A stretch of DNA of 64,000 bases, taken from Microbacterium caowuchunii. Its GTDB lineage: Bacteria; Actinomycetota; Actinomycetes; Actinomycetales; Microbacteriaceae. The translations under genes and the position numbers were made by a program. Under the pieces are notes generated by a model, which saw only the letters and a list, made by a program, of their open reading frames with translations, searched no databases and was not told the DNA's origin. Within the stretch, counting starts at the first letter, position 1. Each line of letters starts with the position of its first letter. Positions 53,367-62,542 of this stretch are shown in pieces. The stretch spans positions 1,984,001 to 2,048,000 of the forward strand of contig NZ_CP044231.1 in the NCBI RefSeq assembly GCF_008727755.1, written 5' to 3'.

Positions 53367-56300
53367 TCATGCACTTTCCGCTGTAATGGGAACAGCAGAG
53401 TCCGAGATGGCCCGGATGCGTTCGATCAGATCGGTCACCTGCGCGTCGGTGAACAGCTCATCGGGGCCCTCTGCGGCGAGGCCCGTGAACGGATCCTCGT
53501 ACAGCCGACGCGGGTCGAGCACACCGGCGATGGTGAGCTGCTCGACGATCAGGTCGACGAAGTGGTGCTGACGCTGGGTGAAGCCCGGCGCGGCGACGAA
53601 GTCGGCGAGGGCGGCCTCGGCGGCGGACCGATCGAGGCCCACGATGGAGCGGATGAGCCGGCCGAGGCCGCCGGCGTCGGTCGATGCGCTGTGCAGCTGC
53701 GCGGCATCCACTCCCCCGGCTTCAACGAGGATTTGTTCGAGCTGTTCCAGGTCGACGGCGGTGAGCTCACGTCCGGTGCGGAGCTTGCGCAGCGCGAGGT
53801 TGTCGGCGTGGGCGTCGAGGAACCCGAGTACTTTCTGTCGGAAGGCCCGCCGGTCCAGTCCCGGAACGACACGCGAGAGGGTGACGTCGCGAACACCGTC
53901 GAGAGTGTCCTCGAAGTTGGTGTAGACGATGGCCTGCCGGTCACGATCGATGAGCCGCACGAGATCGCGCAGTCGCACACGCACGCGTTCGAGCAGTGCG
54001 ACGCTCGTCCCCTCCCACCATGCCGGGTCGGCGATGGCGTCGAGGAGAGCAGCCTGCGCGGCCACGGCAGGGATGCTCCGCCGGTCGCCGAGCGCCTGCG
54101 CGATAGCGATCACCCGGGAGGCGACAGCCGCCGGAACGGCACCACCCTCCGCGAGAGCCACCTGCGCGTCAAGGAGGAGTGCGTCGAAGCGCTTCGCGGC
54201 TTCGTCGGGGTCCTGCTCGGCGGCGGTGGGGAGACCGGCGAGCGCAGCCGCCGCGTCGAGGTCGTCCATGGTGAGGGTGTCCCAGGCCGGTGCCGTGCCG
54301 AAGCGTTCGACGGCACGCAGGTGCTTGCGGACGAGGAAGTTGTCGCGGTTCATGCCGCCGACGCCGCGGTACAGTCGCCCGGCCACCGCGGCGCGCAGGG
54401 CTTCGGTGTCGGCGTCGTGCGCGTCCACAGCGCCTGCGTTCAGCGCGGCGAGCAGCCGAGCGCGCAACAGGAAGGTGCGTTCCGAAAGCGACAGGGAACG
54501 CGGGATGGATGCCTCGGGGAGCTCCTCGTTGAAGAAGTCGATGTTGCCGCACACGTCGAAGATGACGAAGTCGCGCTTGTCGTCGCCGGGCCCGTACAGG
54601 TCGGGGCGCAAGCGGGTGCCGCGCCCGACCATCTGCCAGAACTTCGTGTGCGAGTGCATCGGCTTGAAGAACACGAGGTTCACGACGTCGGGGATGTCGA
54701 TGCCGGTGTCGAGCATGTCGACGGAGATGGCGATCTGCGGGCTCTTCCCCGGCGTGGAGAAATCGTCGATGAGCGTCTGCGCGTACGGCCCCGCCGCGTA
54801 CGTGATCACGCGCGCGAGCCGGCCGCGCTGCTCGGGGAAGTTCGCGTCGAACCGTTCCTCGATGAACTCGGCGTGCCTCTGGTTCTTGGCGAAGACAATC
54901 GTCTTGCCGAGCACGTCGCCGCCTCCCACACGGCGGCCTTCGGAGACGAGCACCTCGAGCACCTTGTCGACGGTGTCTTCGTTGAACAGCCACCGGTTCA
55001 TCGCCGCCGCATCGATGGCGTCGGGAACCTCGCCGTCCTGCCACTCCATCTCGTCCCACCGCTCGCGTTCGGCGTCGGACAGATCGGCATAGTGGATGCC
55101 GCGTTTCATGAACCCGAGATCGATCGGGCGCGCCACGGGTGGCACGAGGTAGCCGCCCGCGATCGCGTCATCGAGTTCGAACGCGTCGGTCGGCACGCCG
55201 TCGTCGAGCTCGAAGAGCCGGTAGGTGTTGTGGTCGACATCGGCGCGAGGCGTCGCCGTGAGCCCGACAACCAGGGCGTCGAAGTAGTCGAAGATCTCGC
55301 CGTACCGGTTGTAGATCGACCGGTGCGCCTCGTCGACGACGATCAGATCGAAGTATCCGGGGCCGAAACGGCGCAGCGCGTCTTGGCCGGCGTCGATGAG
55401 GCCCATCACTGTCTGGTAGGTCGAGACGAAGACGCGTCCCTCGCTGTCGCGGTCGGTGACGAGGTTCACCGGAGCACTGTCGGGAAGGTGGGCCTTGAAA
55501 GCGCCGACCGCCTGGTTGACGAGCGCCGTACGGTCGGCGAGGAACAGCACCCGCTTGACCCAGTTCGCCTTCTGAAGCACGTCGACGAGGGCGATGACGG
55601 TGCGCGTCTTGCCGGTACCGGTCGCCATCACGAGCAGCGCGCGGCGTCGCTGGTTCTCGAAGGCTTCGGTGACGGCGCGGATGGCACGCAGCTGGTACGG
55701 ACGCTCCACGATCGTGCGGTCGATCGTCGCCGCGGCGAGCGGCTTGAGGGACTGCCGCCGCTGAATCGCGAGCGCGAGCTGGTCCTTGGTCATGTAGCCC
55801 GCAACCCGACGCGGCGGGTACCGACGGTCGTCCCACAGCCAGGTCTCGTAGCCGTTCGTGAAGTAGACCAGCGGGCGCTGGCCGAAGTCGCGTTCGAGCG
55901 CGTCGGCGTAGATCTCTGCCTGCAGGCGGCCCTGCTTCGCGCTCTTCGTCGTGCGTTTGGCCTCGACGACGGCGAGCGGCTTGCCGTCGTCGCCCCACAG
56001 CACGTAGTCGACCTTGCCGCCGCCGGAGGGGCTGGGGATGCCGTGCACCGGCCATTCGCGATCGCGCGGTTCGGTGAGTGCCCATCCTGCTTCGTTCAGG
56101 TGCAGGTCGATGAGGTCGCGACGGGTCTCGGCCTCGGTGGCCAGCGTCGGGTCGGGGATGTCGAGCTCGGCGTTCGCTTTCGCCTTCTCCGTCTTCGTTG
56201 CTTCGGCGGCGGTCCTCAGTTCTTCGAGCTCGTGCTTCAGCGCGTCATTACGTTCCCGCTCTTCAGCGAGGGCTCGGCGCGCGTCCTCGAATTCGGTCTG

Positions 56301-56768
56301 GGCGCGCTCGAGTTCGGCGCGGGTGTGGCGGATCACGGTGGCCGGGGCGGGAGGAACCAGAGCGAAATCGAAGGGAGCGGGGTTGCCGGCGCCGGGGTCG
56401 CCGTAGCAGTGGTCGAGCCAGCGGCAGATCGTGTGAAGCTGCTCGAGCGAGCCCCGCGCGCGCCCCAGCGGCATCTCCTCTTCTTTGTGGACCGCGTCGT
56501 TGCCGACGCGCCGTACGATCTGCAGGCTGCCCTCGACGTTCGCACCGACCGCCTGGCGGAAGGGCTGCTGCGCCGTCAGATTCGCGAAGGAGCTGTCGTA
56601 GGGGCGGGGCAGTGCTTCCGCGGCGTAGATCCACTCGGTGAATATCTCGCCGGCGCGCCGCGAATAGGTGGCCGACGCGCGCGGGTCGCTGCGCAGGTAC
56701 GACTCGGCGCGGGATGCGGCCTCGAACACTTTCGGCCAGCGATCCCTGACGAAGTCGAAGTTCCCCAC
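53367..56768 (-). CDS. hsdR: Type I restriction enzyme R subunit (HsdR)
   Basis: An 1133-aa restriction/translocation subunit. It has an N-terminal DUF4145-like helical domain (NFDFVRDRWPKVFEAASRAE), a coiled coil at about residues 145-195, and a PD-(D/E)XK nuclease (VDYVLWGDDGKPLAVVEAKR). The SF2 motor follows (LLVMATGTGKTRTVIALVDV, VVDEAHRS, VGLTATPRA, MVGRGTRLR), and an EcoEI-type C-terminal region. It would cut unmodified DNA with HsdM and HsdS, which are encoded ~2 kb upstream on the same strand but separated by two other genes. The start is GTG 56768. Confidence 0.93.
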   Translation of the reverse strand: MGNFDFVRDRWPKVFEAASRAESYLRSDPRASATYSRRAGEIFTEWIYAAEALPRPYDSSFANLTAQQPFRQAVGANVEGSLQIVRRVGNDAVHKEEEMPLGRARGSLEQLHTICRWLDHCYGDPGAGNPAPFDFALVPPAPATVIRHTRAELERAQTEFEDARRALAEERERNDALKHELEELRTAAEATKTEKAKANAELDIPDPTLATEAETRRDLIDLHLNEAGWALTEPRDREWPVHGIPSPSGGGKVDYVLWGDDGKPLAVVEAKRTTKSAKQGRLQAEIYADALERDFGQRPLVYFTNGYETWLWDDRRYPPRRVAGYMTKDQLALAIQRRQSLKPLAAATIDRTIVERPYQLRAIRAVTEAFENQRRRALLVMATGTGKTRTVIALVDVLQKANWVKRVLFLADRTALVNQAVGAFKAHLPDSAPVNLVTDRDSEGRVFVSTYQTVMGLIDAGQDALRRFGPGYFDLIVVDEAHRSIYNRYGEIFDYFDALVVGLTATPRADVDHNTYRLFELDDGVPTDAFELDDAIAGGYLVPPVARPIDLGFMKRGIHYADLSDAERERWDEMEWQDGEVPDAIDAAAMNRWLFNEDTVDKVLEVLVSEGRRVGGGDVLGKTIVFAKNQRHAEFIEERFDANFPEQRGRLARVITYAAGPYAQTLIDDFSTPGKSPQIAISVDMLDTGIDIPDVVNLVFFKPMHSHTKFWQMVGRGTRLRPDLYGPGDDKRDFVIFDVCGNIDFFNEELPEASIPRSLSLSERTFLLRARLLAALNAGAVDAHDADTEALRAAVAGRLYRGVGGMNRDNFLVRKHLRAVERFGTAPAWDTLTMDDLDAAAALAGLPTAAEQDPDEAAKRFDALLLDAQVALAEGGAVPAAVASRVIAIAQALGDRRSIPAVAAQAALLDAIADPAWWEGTSVALLERVRVRLRDLVRLIDRDRQAIVYTNFEDTLDGVRDVTLSRVVPGLDRRAFRQKVLGFLDAHADNLALRKLRTGRELTAVDLEQLEQILVEAGGVDAAQLHSASTDAGGLGRLIRSIVGLDRSAAEAALADFVAAPGFTQRQHHFVDLIVEQLTIAGVLDPRRLYEDPFTGLAAEGPDELFTDAQVTDLIERIRAISDSAVPITAESA

Positions 56769-56958
56769 GAACGGCCCCCCGCGGCAGGTTCGGCCCTGCC
56801 TGCCGCCATGCTAGCGAAGAGCGTCGGCTCCACCACATTTGACTTGCTCGGCCACGGAATGCCGCAATGTCGGAGGTCTGGTGTGTCCTGATCTACTGGC
56901 CATCGGCCGGTGGCGCACACCTGGGGGTTTGCGCCTCGCACGACCAGAAAGCTCTGTC

Positions 56959-57729
56959 ATGTCCGAGAACAGCAACAACGCCGCACACCCCGACACTCCC
57001 AGCGGGCCGCCCGCAGCCGCACCTTCCGCGGGCCGGGCAGTCGCGGCCTCTTCGAAGCGCGGGCTGCCGAGCCTGAAGTGGTGGCAGTGGAGCCTCATCG
57101 CGCTGGGCGTGCTCGTGCTGATCAGCATGATCACGACGGGTATCAGCGGTGGCAGCGCTTCCGATGACGACGGATCCTCCGAGCAGGTGACCGTGGCCGA
57201 GGAGGTCGAGGAGCCGGTGGTGAAGACGGAGCCCGAGGACACCACCGTCGCCGTGCCCAATGTCGTCGGAAAGACGGTGGCCGAGGCGCGCGCCGACGTC
57301 GAGTCCGCCGGGTTCGTCTTCGTGGTTGATGCCGGTGCCGGCGACGACTGGGTGATCCTCTCCCAGGGCCCCGTCGGGTCCGGCAAAGCGGAACCGGGCA
57401 CCCAGGTGTCGGTGACGACCGAGGCGCCCAAGCCGGTGTACACGCTCGCTCAGCAGAATGCGATCGGCAAGGCGCAGTCCTACCTGAAGCTCACCGGCTT
57501 CTCCCGCGCCGGACTGATCGGCCAGCTGGAGTTCGAGGGCTTCTCCACGGAAGAGGCCACATTCGGCGCTGACAACGCCGGGGCCGATTGGAACGCCGAG
57601 GCGGCCGAGAAGGCGGCGAGCTACCTCGAACTCTCCTCGTTCTCGCGCCAGTCGCTCTACGACCAGCTCGCCTACGAGGAGTTCACCGACGCCGAGATCC
57701 AGTTCGGGCTCGCCGCTGTGGGTTACTGA
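56959..57729 (+). CDS. Membrane protein with PASTA and two Ltp domains
   Basis: A 256-aa protein. A cytoplasmic Pro/Ala-rich start is followed by one transmembrane helix (residues 41-62, WWQWSLIALGVLVLISMITT), an acidic linker, a PASTA domain (VAVPNVVGKTVAEARADVES) and two 45-residue Ltp repeats (AIGKAQSYLKLTGFSRAGLI; AEKAASYLELSSFSRQSLYD). Ltp domains were named from the TP-J34 phage lipoprotein that blocks entry of other phages. It is on the opposite strand to the restriction genes and sits between HsdR and Mrr. An envelope role against phage is a good guess. ATG 56959 lacks a strong ribosome-binding site. Confidence 0.88.
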   Translation: MSENSNNAAHPDTPSGPPAAAPSAGRAVAASSKRGLPSLKWWQWSLIALGVLVLISMITTGISGGSASDDDGSSEQVTVAEEVEEPVVKTEPEDTTVAVPNVVGKTVAEARADVESAGFVFVVDAGAGDDWVILSQGPVGSGKAEPGTQVSVTTEAPKPVYTLAQQNAIGKAQSYLKLTGFSRAGLIGQLEFEGFSTEEATFGADNAGADWNAEAAEKAASYLELSSFSRQSLYDQLAYEEFTDAEIQFGLAAVGY

Positions 57730-57737
57730 CTGTGAGC

Positions 57738-57769
57738 GGGGTGGCGGTCACGCCGGTGGTGGCCACCCC
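57738..57769. terminator. Probable terminator
   Basis: GGGGTGGC (57738-57745) pairs with GCCACCCC (57762-57769) between the convergent ends of the PASTA-Ltp and Mrr genes. Confidence 0.55.
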
Positions 57770-57794
57770 CTCGCGCTCTTGCCGCAGAGCAGGG

Positions 57795-58731
57795 TCACTC
57801 GTCGGCGAAGAAGTCCTCGTCGACCTTGAGGAGCTCGATCGTGCGAGCCACCTGCACGCCGACCTTGTGCCGCAGCATCAGCGCCGTCAGGCGGTCACCG
57901 TCAACGAGCGCGATCTCCTGCGGCACGCGGTCGGCGGCGTCGACAGCCTCGGCGCTGAAGCGGCTGGTTGTGAAGAACACGCCCACGTTGGCGCCGCGGG
58001 TCGCGAGTGCGCCGACGAACTCCTGCACTTTCGGACGGCCGATCGCGGCCTCGGCGTAGCGCTTGGCCTGCACGTAGATCTTGCTGCCCGAGCTCGTCCC
58101 GGTCGATCACCCCGTCGGGCCCCCCGTCGCCCGACCCACGGAGCGGGGACATCGTGCCGTCCCGCCCGTATCCCATCTTCACCAGGAGCGAGCGGACCAC
58201 CCGCTCGAAGTCGTACGGGTCGCTCTCCTTGAGGCGCTGCAGAAGAGTCGACTTCGTGTCGTTCTCGATGAGCTGGATGCCGGAGCTGATGAGCTCATCA
58301 GGGTCGGCCTCGTCAAGATCGGGCAGGGACGGCTCCGCAGAGGCTGCTCGCCGGCTTCGCGCAGGCACATACTCGCTGTAAGCCGGGATCGCCTGCACGA
58401 CGCGCTCCGAGATCGGGCCAGGGTGCTCTGCCAGCAGCTGCTGCCCCGTGTCTGTGATGCGGAACTTGGCCCGCTCCGGAGCCTCGATAGCCTTCGCCCG
58501 CCGGAGCGCCGACGTTGCCCAGCCGATACGGTTGAACGCGCGCGCCTGACCCGACTCGAGCGTCTCCTCAAGTTGCTCAGGACTGAGCCCTGCTCGCACC
58601 GCAACCGCGCGCTCAATGTCGCGCTTGCGCCACGTCTGACCGTCCGCAAGCACCTCGAGCAGAGGACGGACTAATCCCGGCCAGGGCGGAATCGTCGGCA
58701 CCGGGGTGAATCCGGACGATGTGTCAGTCAA
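57795..58731 (-). pseudogene. mrr: Mrr-type restriction endonuclease with a frameshift
   Basis: Reading from TTG 58731 (AGGAG upstream) the protein begins LTDTSSGFTPVPTIPPWPGL, with an Mrr_N helical domain (LLEVLADGQTWRKRDIERAV) and then FERVVRSLLVKMGYGRDGTM and GSGDGGPDGVIDRDELG. At about 58088-58091, in a GGG run, the frame shifts by one base. The continuation, SKIYVQAKRYAEAAIGR, through TRGANVGVFFTTSRFSAEA, is in another frame and ends at 57795. The catalytic Asp (GGPDG) and the QAK motif are thus in different frames. The TTG start overlaps the hsdS stop, so it belongs to the hsdMS operon. A sequencing error or programmed shift remains possible. Confidence 0.85.
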
Positions 58732-59885
58732 AGCTCTCCTCGGAACGCGCGGTGCTGAAGGGACGCGAAGAGCGCGCGCGCGCGGTCGAGCCGCCGGGCA
58801 GCTGTCAGCCGAGCCTCCGCGAACTCCCGGGCGACGGCGGCAATGCGATTTTGCTCTGCTTCGCTCACGACCGGTGTGGGGAGGTTGCGTAGGTCGCCAA
58901 GATTGATCCCCCGCACGGCGACGCCCTTCGTGTGGCGAGCCATCCATCGTTGCGATTGTTGCGATCGAATCCACACGGCGAGGAACTCTGGTCGTACACC
59001 GTCCGCGGCGATTCGAGCTGAGTCCTGAGTGATGTTTGCGCCATCGATTTCTTCGGGGATAAGTGCAAGGCGACCGACATGGCCCCGAATGGACATCAAT
59101 AGATCTCCACGCTTTAGCTGCGAGCGACGGTACTGTTTCGAAATCTCTGGCGTTGTCCTGCGAACGCCCGCGAGTCGGATGCCCACACCATCCATATCCG
59201 CTACTCGAATGTAGGGGATCCCGCCGTCGATGTCTGGGCCCGGTTTCAGGATGCCGTAAGTCAGGGGCCTAGCTGGATCGATGAAGTCCGAAAGTGGGCG
59301 CATTTCTACATCGGGCGTCAGCAGGATCGAATCGCCAAGACCTGAAGTGATCACGGACGTTGCGGAGTCAAGCATCATTTGGGAATTGCGAACGATGGCG
59401 TCGGCCTCGTCGAGGATCGCTGCGATGCGGCGCTGCTCGGCGAGGGGTGGGAGGGGGACGCTCAATTGGCGGAGAAAGTCGGCGGGTACACGCCGTTGCC
59501 CCCCGCTGCCGGTCATTCTGATCTGCCCGCTTGCCCTCACGACGGGGGACCGCAGGAAGTGCAGCAAGTAGCGGCGGTTTATACGAGCATCATCAGGCCG
59601 CACTACGTGGAATTCGGTTGAGCCCCAGCCCTGGTCGGTTGGGATCGACGCCTGGCCAATCTTGCCGTTTTCGAAGCAAGGTGTGATCTTCGCGACAAGC
59701 AGATCCTTGTTGCGAAAAGGTGTGTAGCCGGGCTTCAGGTCCTCGGGCTTGAGCTGAACCCCCTGGCTCGTCTTTCCGTCTTCTGCCAGGTCTGCCATTC
59801 CGAGAAACGTCGCCGTTATCTGATTGTTCTGCCCTCGCGGGTTCAAGGTGGCCAGAGTGCCCAGCGGAACGGTCTCCCAGGTCAC
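58728..59885 (-). CDS. hsdS: Type I restriction specificity subunit (HsdS)
   Basis: A 385-aa specificity subunit with two target-recognition domains, each followed by a conserved helix: PLPPLAEQRRIAAILDEADA after the first and PTPVVSEAEQNRIAAVAREF after the second. The first begins TWETVPLGTLATLNPRGQNN. It decides which DNA sequence is methylated and cut. Its start GTG 59885 overlaps the hsdM stop (GTGA), and its stop overlaps the mrr start. It contains noticeably AT-richer patches than its neighbours, as is usual for exchanged HsdS genes. Confidence 0.93.
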   Translation of the reverse strand: MTWETVPLGTLATLNPRGQNNQITATFLGMADLAEDGKTSQGVQLKPEDLKPGYTPFRNKDLLVAKITPCFENGKIGQASIPTDQGWGSTEFHVVRPDDARINRRYLLHFLRSPVVRASGQIRMTGSGGQRRVPADFLRQLSVPLPPLAEQRRIAAILDEADAIVRNSQMMLDSATSVITSGLGDSILLTPDVEMRPLSDFIDPARPLTYGILKPGPDIDGGIPYIRVADMDGVGIRLAGVRRTTPEISKQYRRSQLKRGDLLMSIRGHVGRLALIPEEIDGANITQDSARIAADGVRPEFLAVWIRSQQSQRWMARHTKGVAVRGINLGDLRNLPTPVVSEAEQNRIAAVAREFAEARLTAARRLDRARALFASLQHRAFRGEL

Positions 59886-61366
59886 GCGAGCATCTCCCGC
59901 AGGCGCTTCAGGCCGTCCTGGATCTCAACCTCGAGGGCGTCGAGCTCGTCGAGGATCTCCTGCGGCGAGCGGTGCTCGACGTCCTCGACCTCGATTTCCT
60001 TGTAGCGGTTGAGGGAGAGGTCGTAGCCGTTGTCGACGATCTCCTGCTTCGGTACGAAGAAGCTCTGATCGGTCCGGGCGCGGTCGGCTTCGGCATCCTG
60101 GTTCCGCCACCGTGACAGCACGTCCGGCAGGTCGTTCGCCTCGATCGGGGTCCGCTTGTCGTCGAGGGTCATGCCGTCAGCGCGCACGTCGTAGAACCAC
60201 ACCCGGTCCGTGCCACCAGACGACGTCTTCGTGAACAGCAGGATCGCCGTCGACACCCCGGTGTAGGGCTTGAAGGTGCCTGACGGGAGCTTGATGACGG
60301 CATCCAGCTTGTGGTCGTCGACGAGCATCCGTCGCACCGCCTTGTGGGCGTTCGACGAGCCGAACAGCACCCCCTCGGGCACGATCACGGCCGCACGTCC
60401 TCCGTTGCGCAGCATCCGGATCATCAAGACCAGGAACAGCAGTTCGGTCTTGCGCGTCTTCACGAGCTTCTGCAGGTCCTTCGACACGGTCTCATCGTCG
60501 AGCGACCCCGCGAAGGGCGGATTGGCGAGCACGAGCGTGTACGTGTCGTCGCCGGGGTGCCCCTCCGACAGGGAGTCCGCTCGTTCGATGGTCGGGTTCT
60601 CGACGCCGTGCAGCAGCATGTTCATGCTCGCGATGCGCGCCATCGCCGCGTCGGAGTCGTACCCGGTGAACATCGGCCCGTTGAAGTGGGCGCGCCGTTC
60701 GGCATCCGTCCAGATCTCGGGGTGGTGTTCGCGCAGGTGTTCCTCGGCGGCGACGAGGAATCCGGCGGTGCCGACGGCCGGGTCGATGATGAGGTCGTCC
60801 GGCTTCGGCTGCTGCAGGTCGACCATGAGCGTGATGATGTGCCGCGCGGTGCGGAACTGCCCATTCGTGCCGCTGGTCGCGAGCTTCGAGAGCATGTACT
60901 CGTATATGTCGCCCTTGGTGTCGCGATCATCCATCGGGATCTCGGCCAGCAGGTCGACGACTTTCGTCAACAGCGCGGGCGTCGGGATCGTGAAGCGAGC
61001 GTCACGCATGTTGCGGGCGTAGCTCGAACCTTCGGCGCCGAGCCGGCGCAGCCAGGGAAAGACGTGCTCGGACACGACCTCGAACATCTCGGCGGGGGCG
61101 TAGTTCGTGAACACGCTCCACCGTAGGTCGCGGTAGGGGCGTCGCCCCGGTAGGTCACTGTCGTACCCCTCGGGGAAGACCGGGTCCTCGATCAGGTCGC
61201 CGAAGCGGGCGGCCTTCCTCTCGGCGAGGGTGTGGAGGTCGTCGAGCCGCTTGATGAACAGCAGGTAGGTGATCTGCTCGATCACCTCGACCGGGTTGGC
61301 AATGCCGCCGGACCAGAACGCATCCCACACCTTGTCGACTTGGCGTTTCAACTCACCTGTGACCAC
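59882..61366 (-). CDS. hsdM: Type I restriction DNA methyltransferase subunit (HsdM)
   Basis: A 494-aa N6-adenine methyltransferase. The N-terminal HsdM_N region (VDKVWDAFWSGGIANPVEVI, EQITYLLFIKRLDDL) is followed by the catalytic domain: motif I IIDPAVGTAGFLVAAEEHL and motif IV VLANPPFAG. A helical end (EILDELDALEVEIQDGLKRL) binds HsdS. It starts at GTG 61366 with GAGGT upstream and is the first gene of hsdM-hsdS-mrr. It protects host DNA. Confidence 0.95.
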   Translation of the reverse strand: MVTGELKRQVDKVWDAFWSGGIANPVEVIEQITYLLFIKRLDDLHTLAERKAARFGDLIEDPVFPEGYDSDLPGRRPYRDLRWSVFTNYAPAEMFEVVSEHVFPWLRRLGAEGSSYARNMRDARFTIPTPALLTKVVDLLAEIPMDDRDTKGDIYEYMLSKLATSGTNGQFRTARHIITLMVDLQQPKPDDLIIDPAVGTAGFLVAAEEHLREHHPEIWTDAERRAHFNGPMFTGYDSDAAMARIASMNMLLHGVENPTIERADSLSEGHPGDDTYTLVLANPPFAGSLDDETVSKDLQKLVKTRKTELLFLVLMIRMLRNGGRAAVIVPEGVLFGSSNAHKAVRRMLVDDHKLDAVIKLPSGTFKPYTGVSTAILLFTKTSSGGTDRVWFYDVRADGMTLDDKRTPIEANDLPDVLSRWRNQDAEADRARTDQSFFVPKQEIVDNGYDLSLNRYKEIEVEDVEHRSPQEILDELDALEVEIQDGLKRLREMLA

Positions 61367-61524
61367 TGTTTACCTCTTTCGCGTGCCGTGTCCACGGTAG
61401 TCGAGCCTGCGCACGGCCAACGCGCCGTGAGCGGACGCGCCAGTGCTGCGGGGCGCCGCGACGATCTCTCCGCCCATCCTTCACGGATCTGTTCAAGGTA
61501 GTTCGGGCCGAAGAACGCGGACGA

Positions 61525-61845
61525 TTACTTTTCAGTGTGATCGTGGATCTGCTGTCCCCTCTGCGCGGCGTCGCTCCAGATGTCGTGAACCACGACATCT
61601 GCGCCAATCAAGATGAGGGGTTGGAGCAGTCGACTGGGATTCTCGCCTGGCCACTTCGTGCCGGCTACTTCGAGGGCCCCCTCCGGAACAGACATGGCGC
61701 GCGTCGGGTCGGTGATTAGCGAGTCCGCTTTTCGAGTGTTGCAGGCAGCGTGCAGGGTGGTCAGATTGTCGAGGGTGTTCTCCCCGCCGTGGGCGTGCGG
61801 GTGGATGTGGTCGGCTTCCGGCGCAAGGGCCCAGAACACGATCGC
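61525..61845 (-). pseudogene. HNH endonuclease remnant (C-terminal part)
   Basis: On the minus strand WALAPEADHIHPHAHGGENT then LDNLTTLHAACNTRK is an HNH nuclease core (DHIHPHAHGG, Asn, CNTRK), with ~60 more residues to the stop at 61525. No matching N-terminus precedes it: upstream of about 61845 the sequence is better read as a gene on the other strand. It probably lost its start in a rearrangement at the right end of the island. Confidence 0.6.
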
Positions 61846-62128
61846 CGCAGCGAGCGAGGGTCGGCCTGTGCTCTGGGTCGATGACTTCGCCAGCAACAGA
61901 GGCCTCCGGTACGCGCACTCCCCGCGGGCGCTAGCAGGCATCCGCCGCATCAACCCCTGGACCGGGATCACCATGGACGATGTGACCGCGATGAACACAT
62001 GGCTGGCGCTCGCGGCCACTCCCGACGGCCAAGACCCGCTGCGTCGCCAGTGGCGTCGGGAACGCGACCAGCTCCGCCGACTCCACAGACAGGAATTGCC
62101 ACCCGGCTGGCGTGCGCTCATCGTGTGA
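61846..62128 (+). pseudogene. 3' remnant of a HAD-domain protein gene
   Basis: The plus strand reads EGRPVLWVDDFASNRGLRYA, RALAGIRRINPWTGITMDDV and WRRERDQLRRLHRQELPPGW to a stop at 62128. The order 'RPxxWxDD ... Pxx-G-(I/L)T' is that of the C-terminal part of a HAD-like hydrolase family of Actinobacteria; the assignment is by pattern only. No start codon suits it, and it begins where the HNH remnant on the other strand ends. Confidence 0.5.
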
Positions 62129-62268
62129 CCGACCGGCGAGATACCGGCGAAACCCACGCTCACCCAGGCCAATCCAACGCGCCCGAAAACGGGCGCGTTC
62201 CGTGTTTTCCAGGCCGGGGCACCCCAGTCGGACATCCTAAGACCGAATTCAAAAACCCGAGACGCAGA

Positions 62269-62313
62269 AAAACGAGAAGGGCACCGGCTCGAAGCCAGTG
62301 CCCTTCTCGTTTT
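62269..62313. terminator. Terminator of the tRNA-Pro transcript
   Basis: A 16-bp stem (62269-62284 with 62298-62313) with an inner GGCT-CGA-AGCC extension. On the minus strand it is followed by a T-run (CGTTTTTC), 3' of tRNA-Pro. Confidence 0.82.
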
Positions 62314-62352
62314 CCAACCGTTTTGCCGTCGGTCTTACCAACGGCTCTCCGG

Positions 62353-62426
<74 letters not shown>

Positions 62427-62542
62427 GAGCCGCCCGCATGCGGGCAACTCGACTATCTTATCCCGATCCGACACCCGCCGCGAACACACAGCCCATCCGT
62501 CTGCATCTCGCGTGTGTCCCCGGTCGGCGGTAGCGTCTCGAC

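Noticed and set aside
53346..56891. 1181-codon plus-strand frame opposite HsdR
   Set aside because: Antisense shadow of the HsdR gene, which has full SF2 and nuclease motifs.
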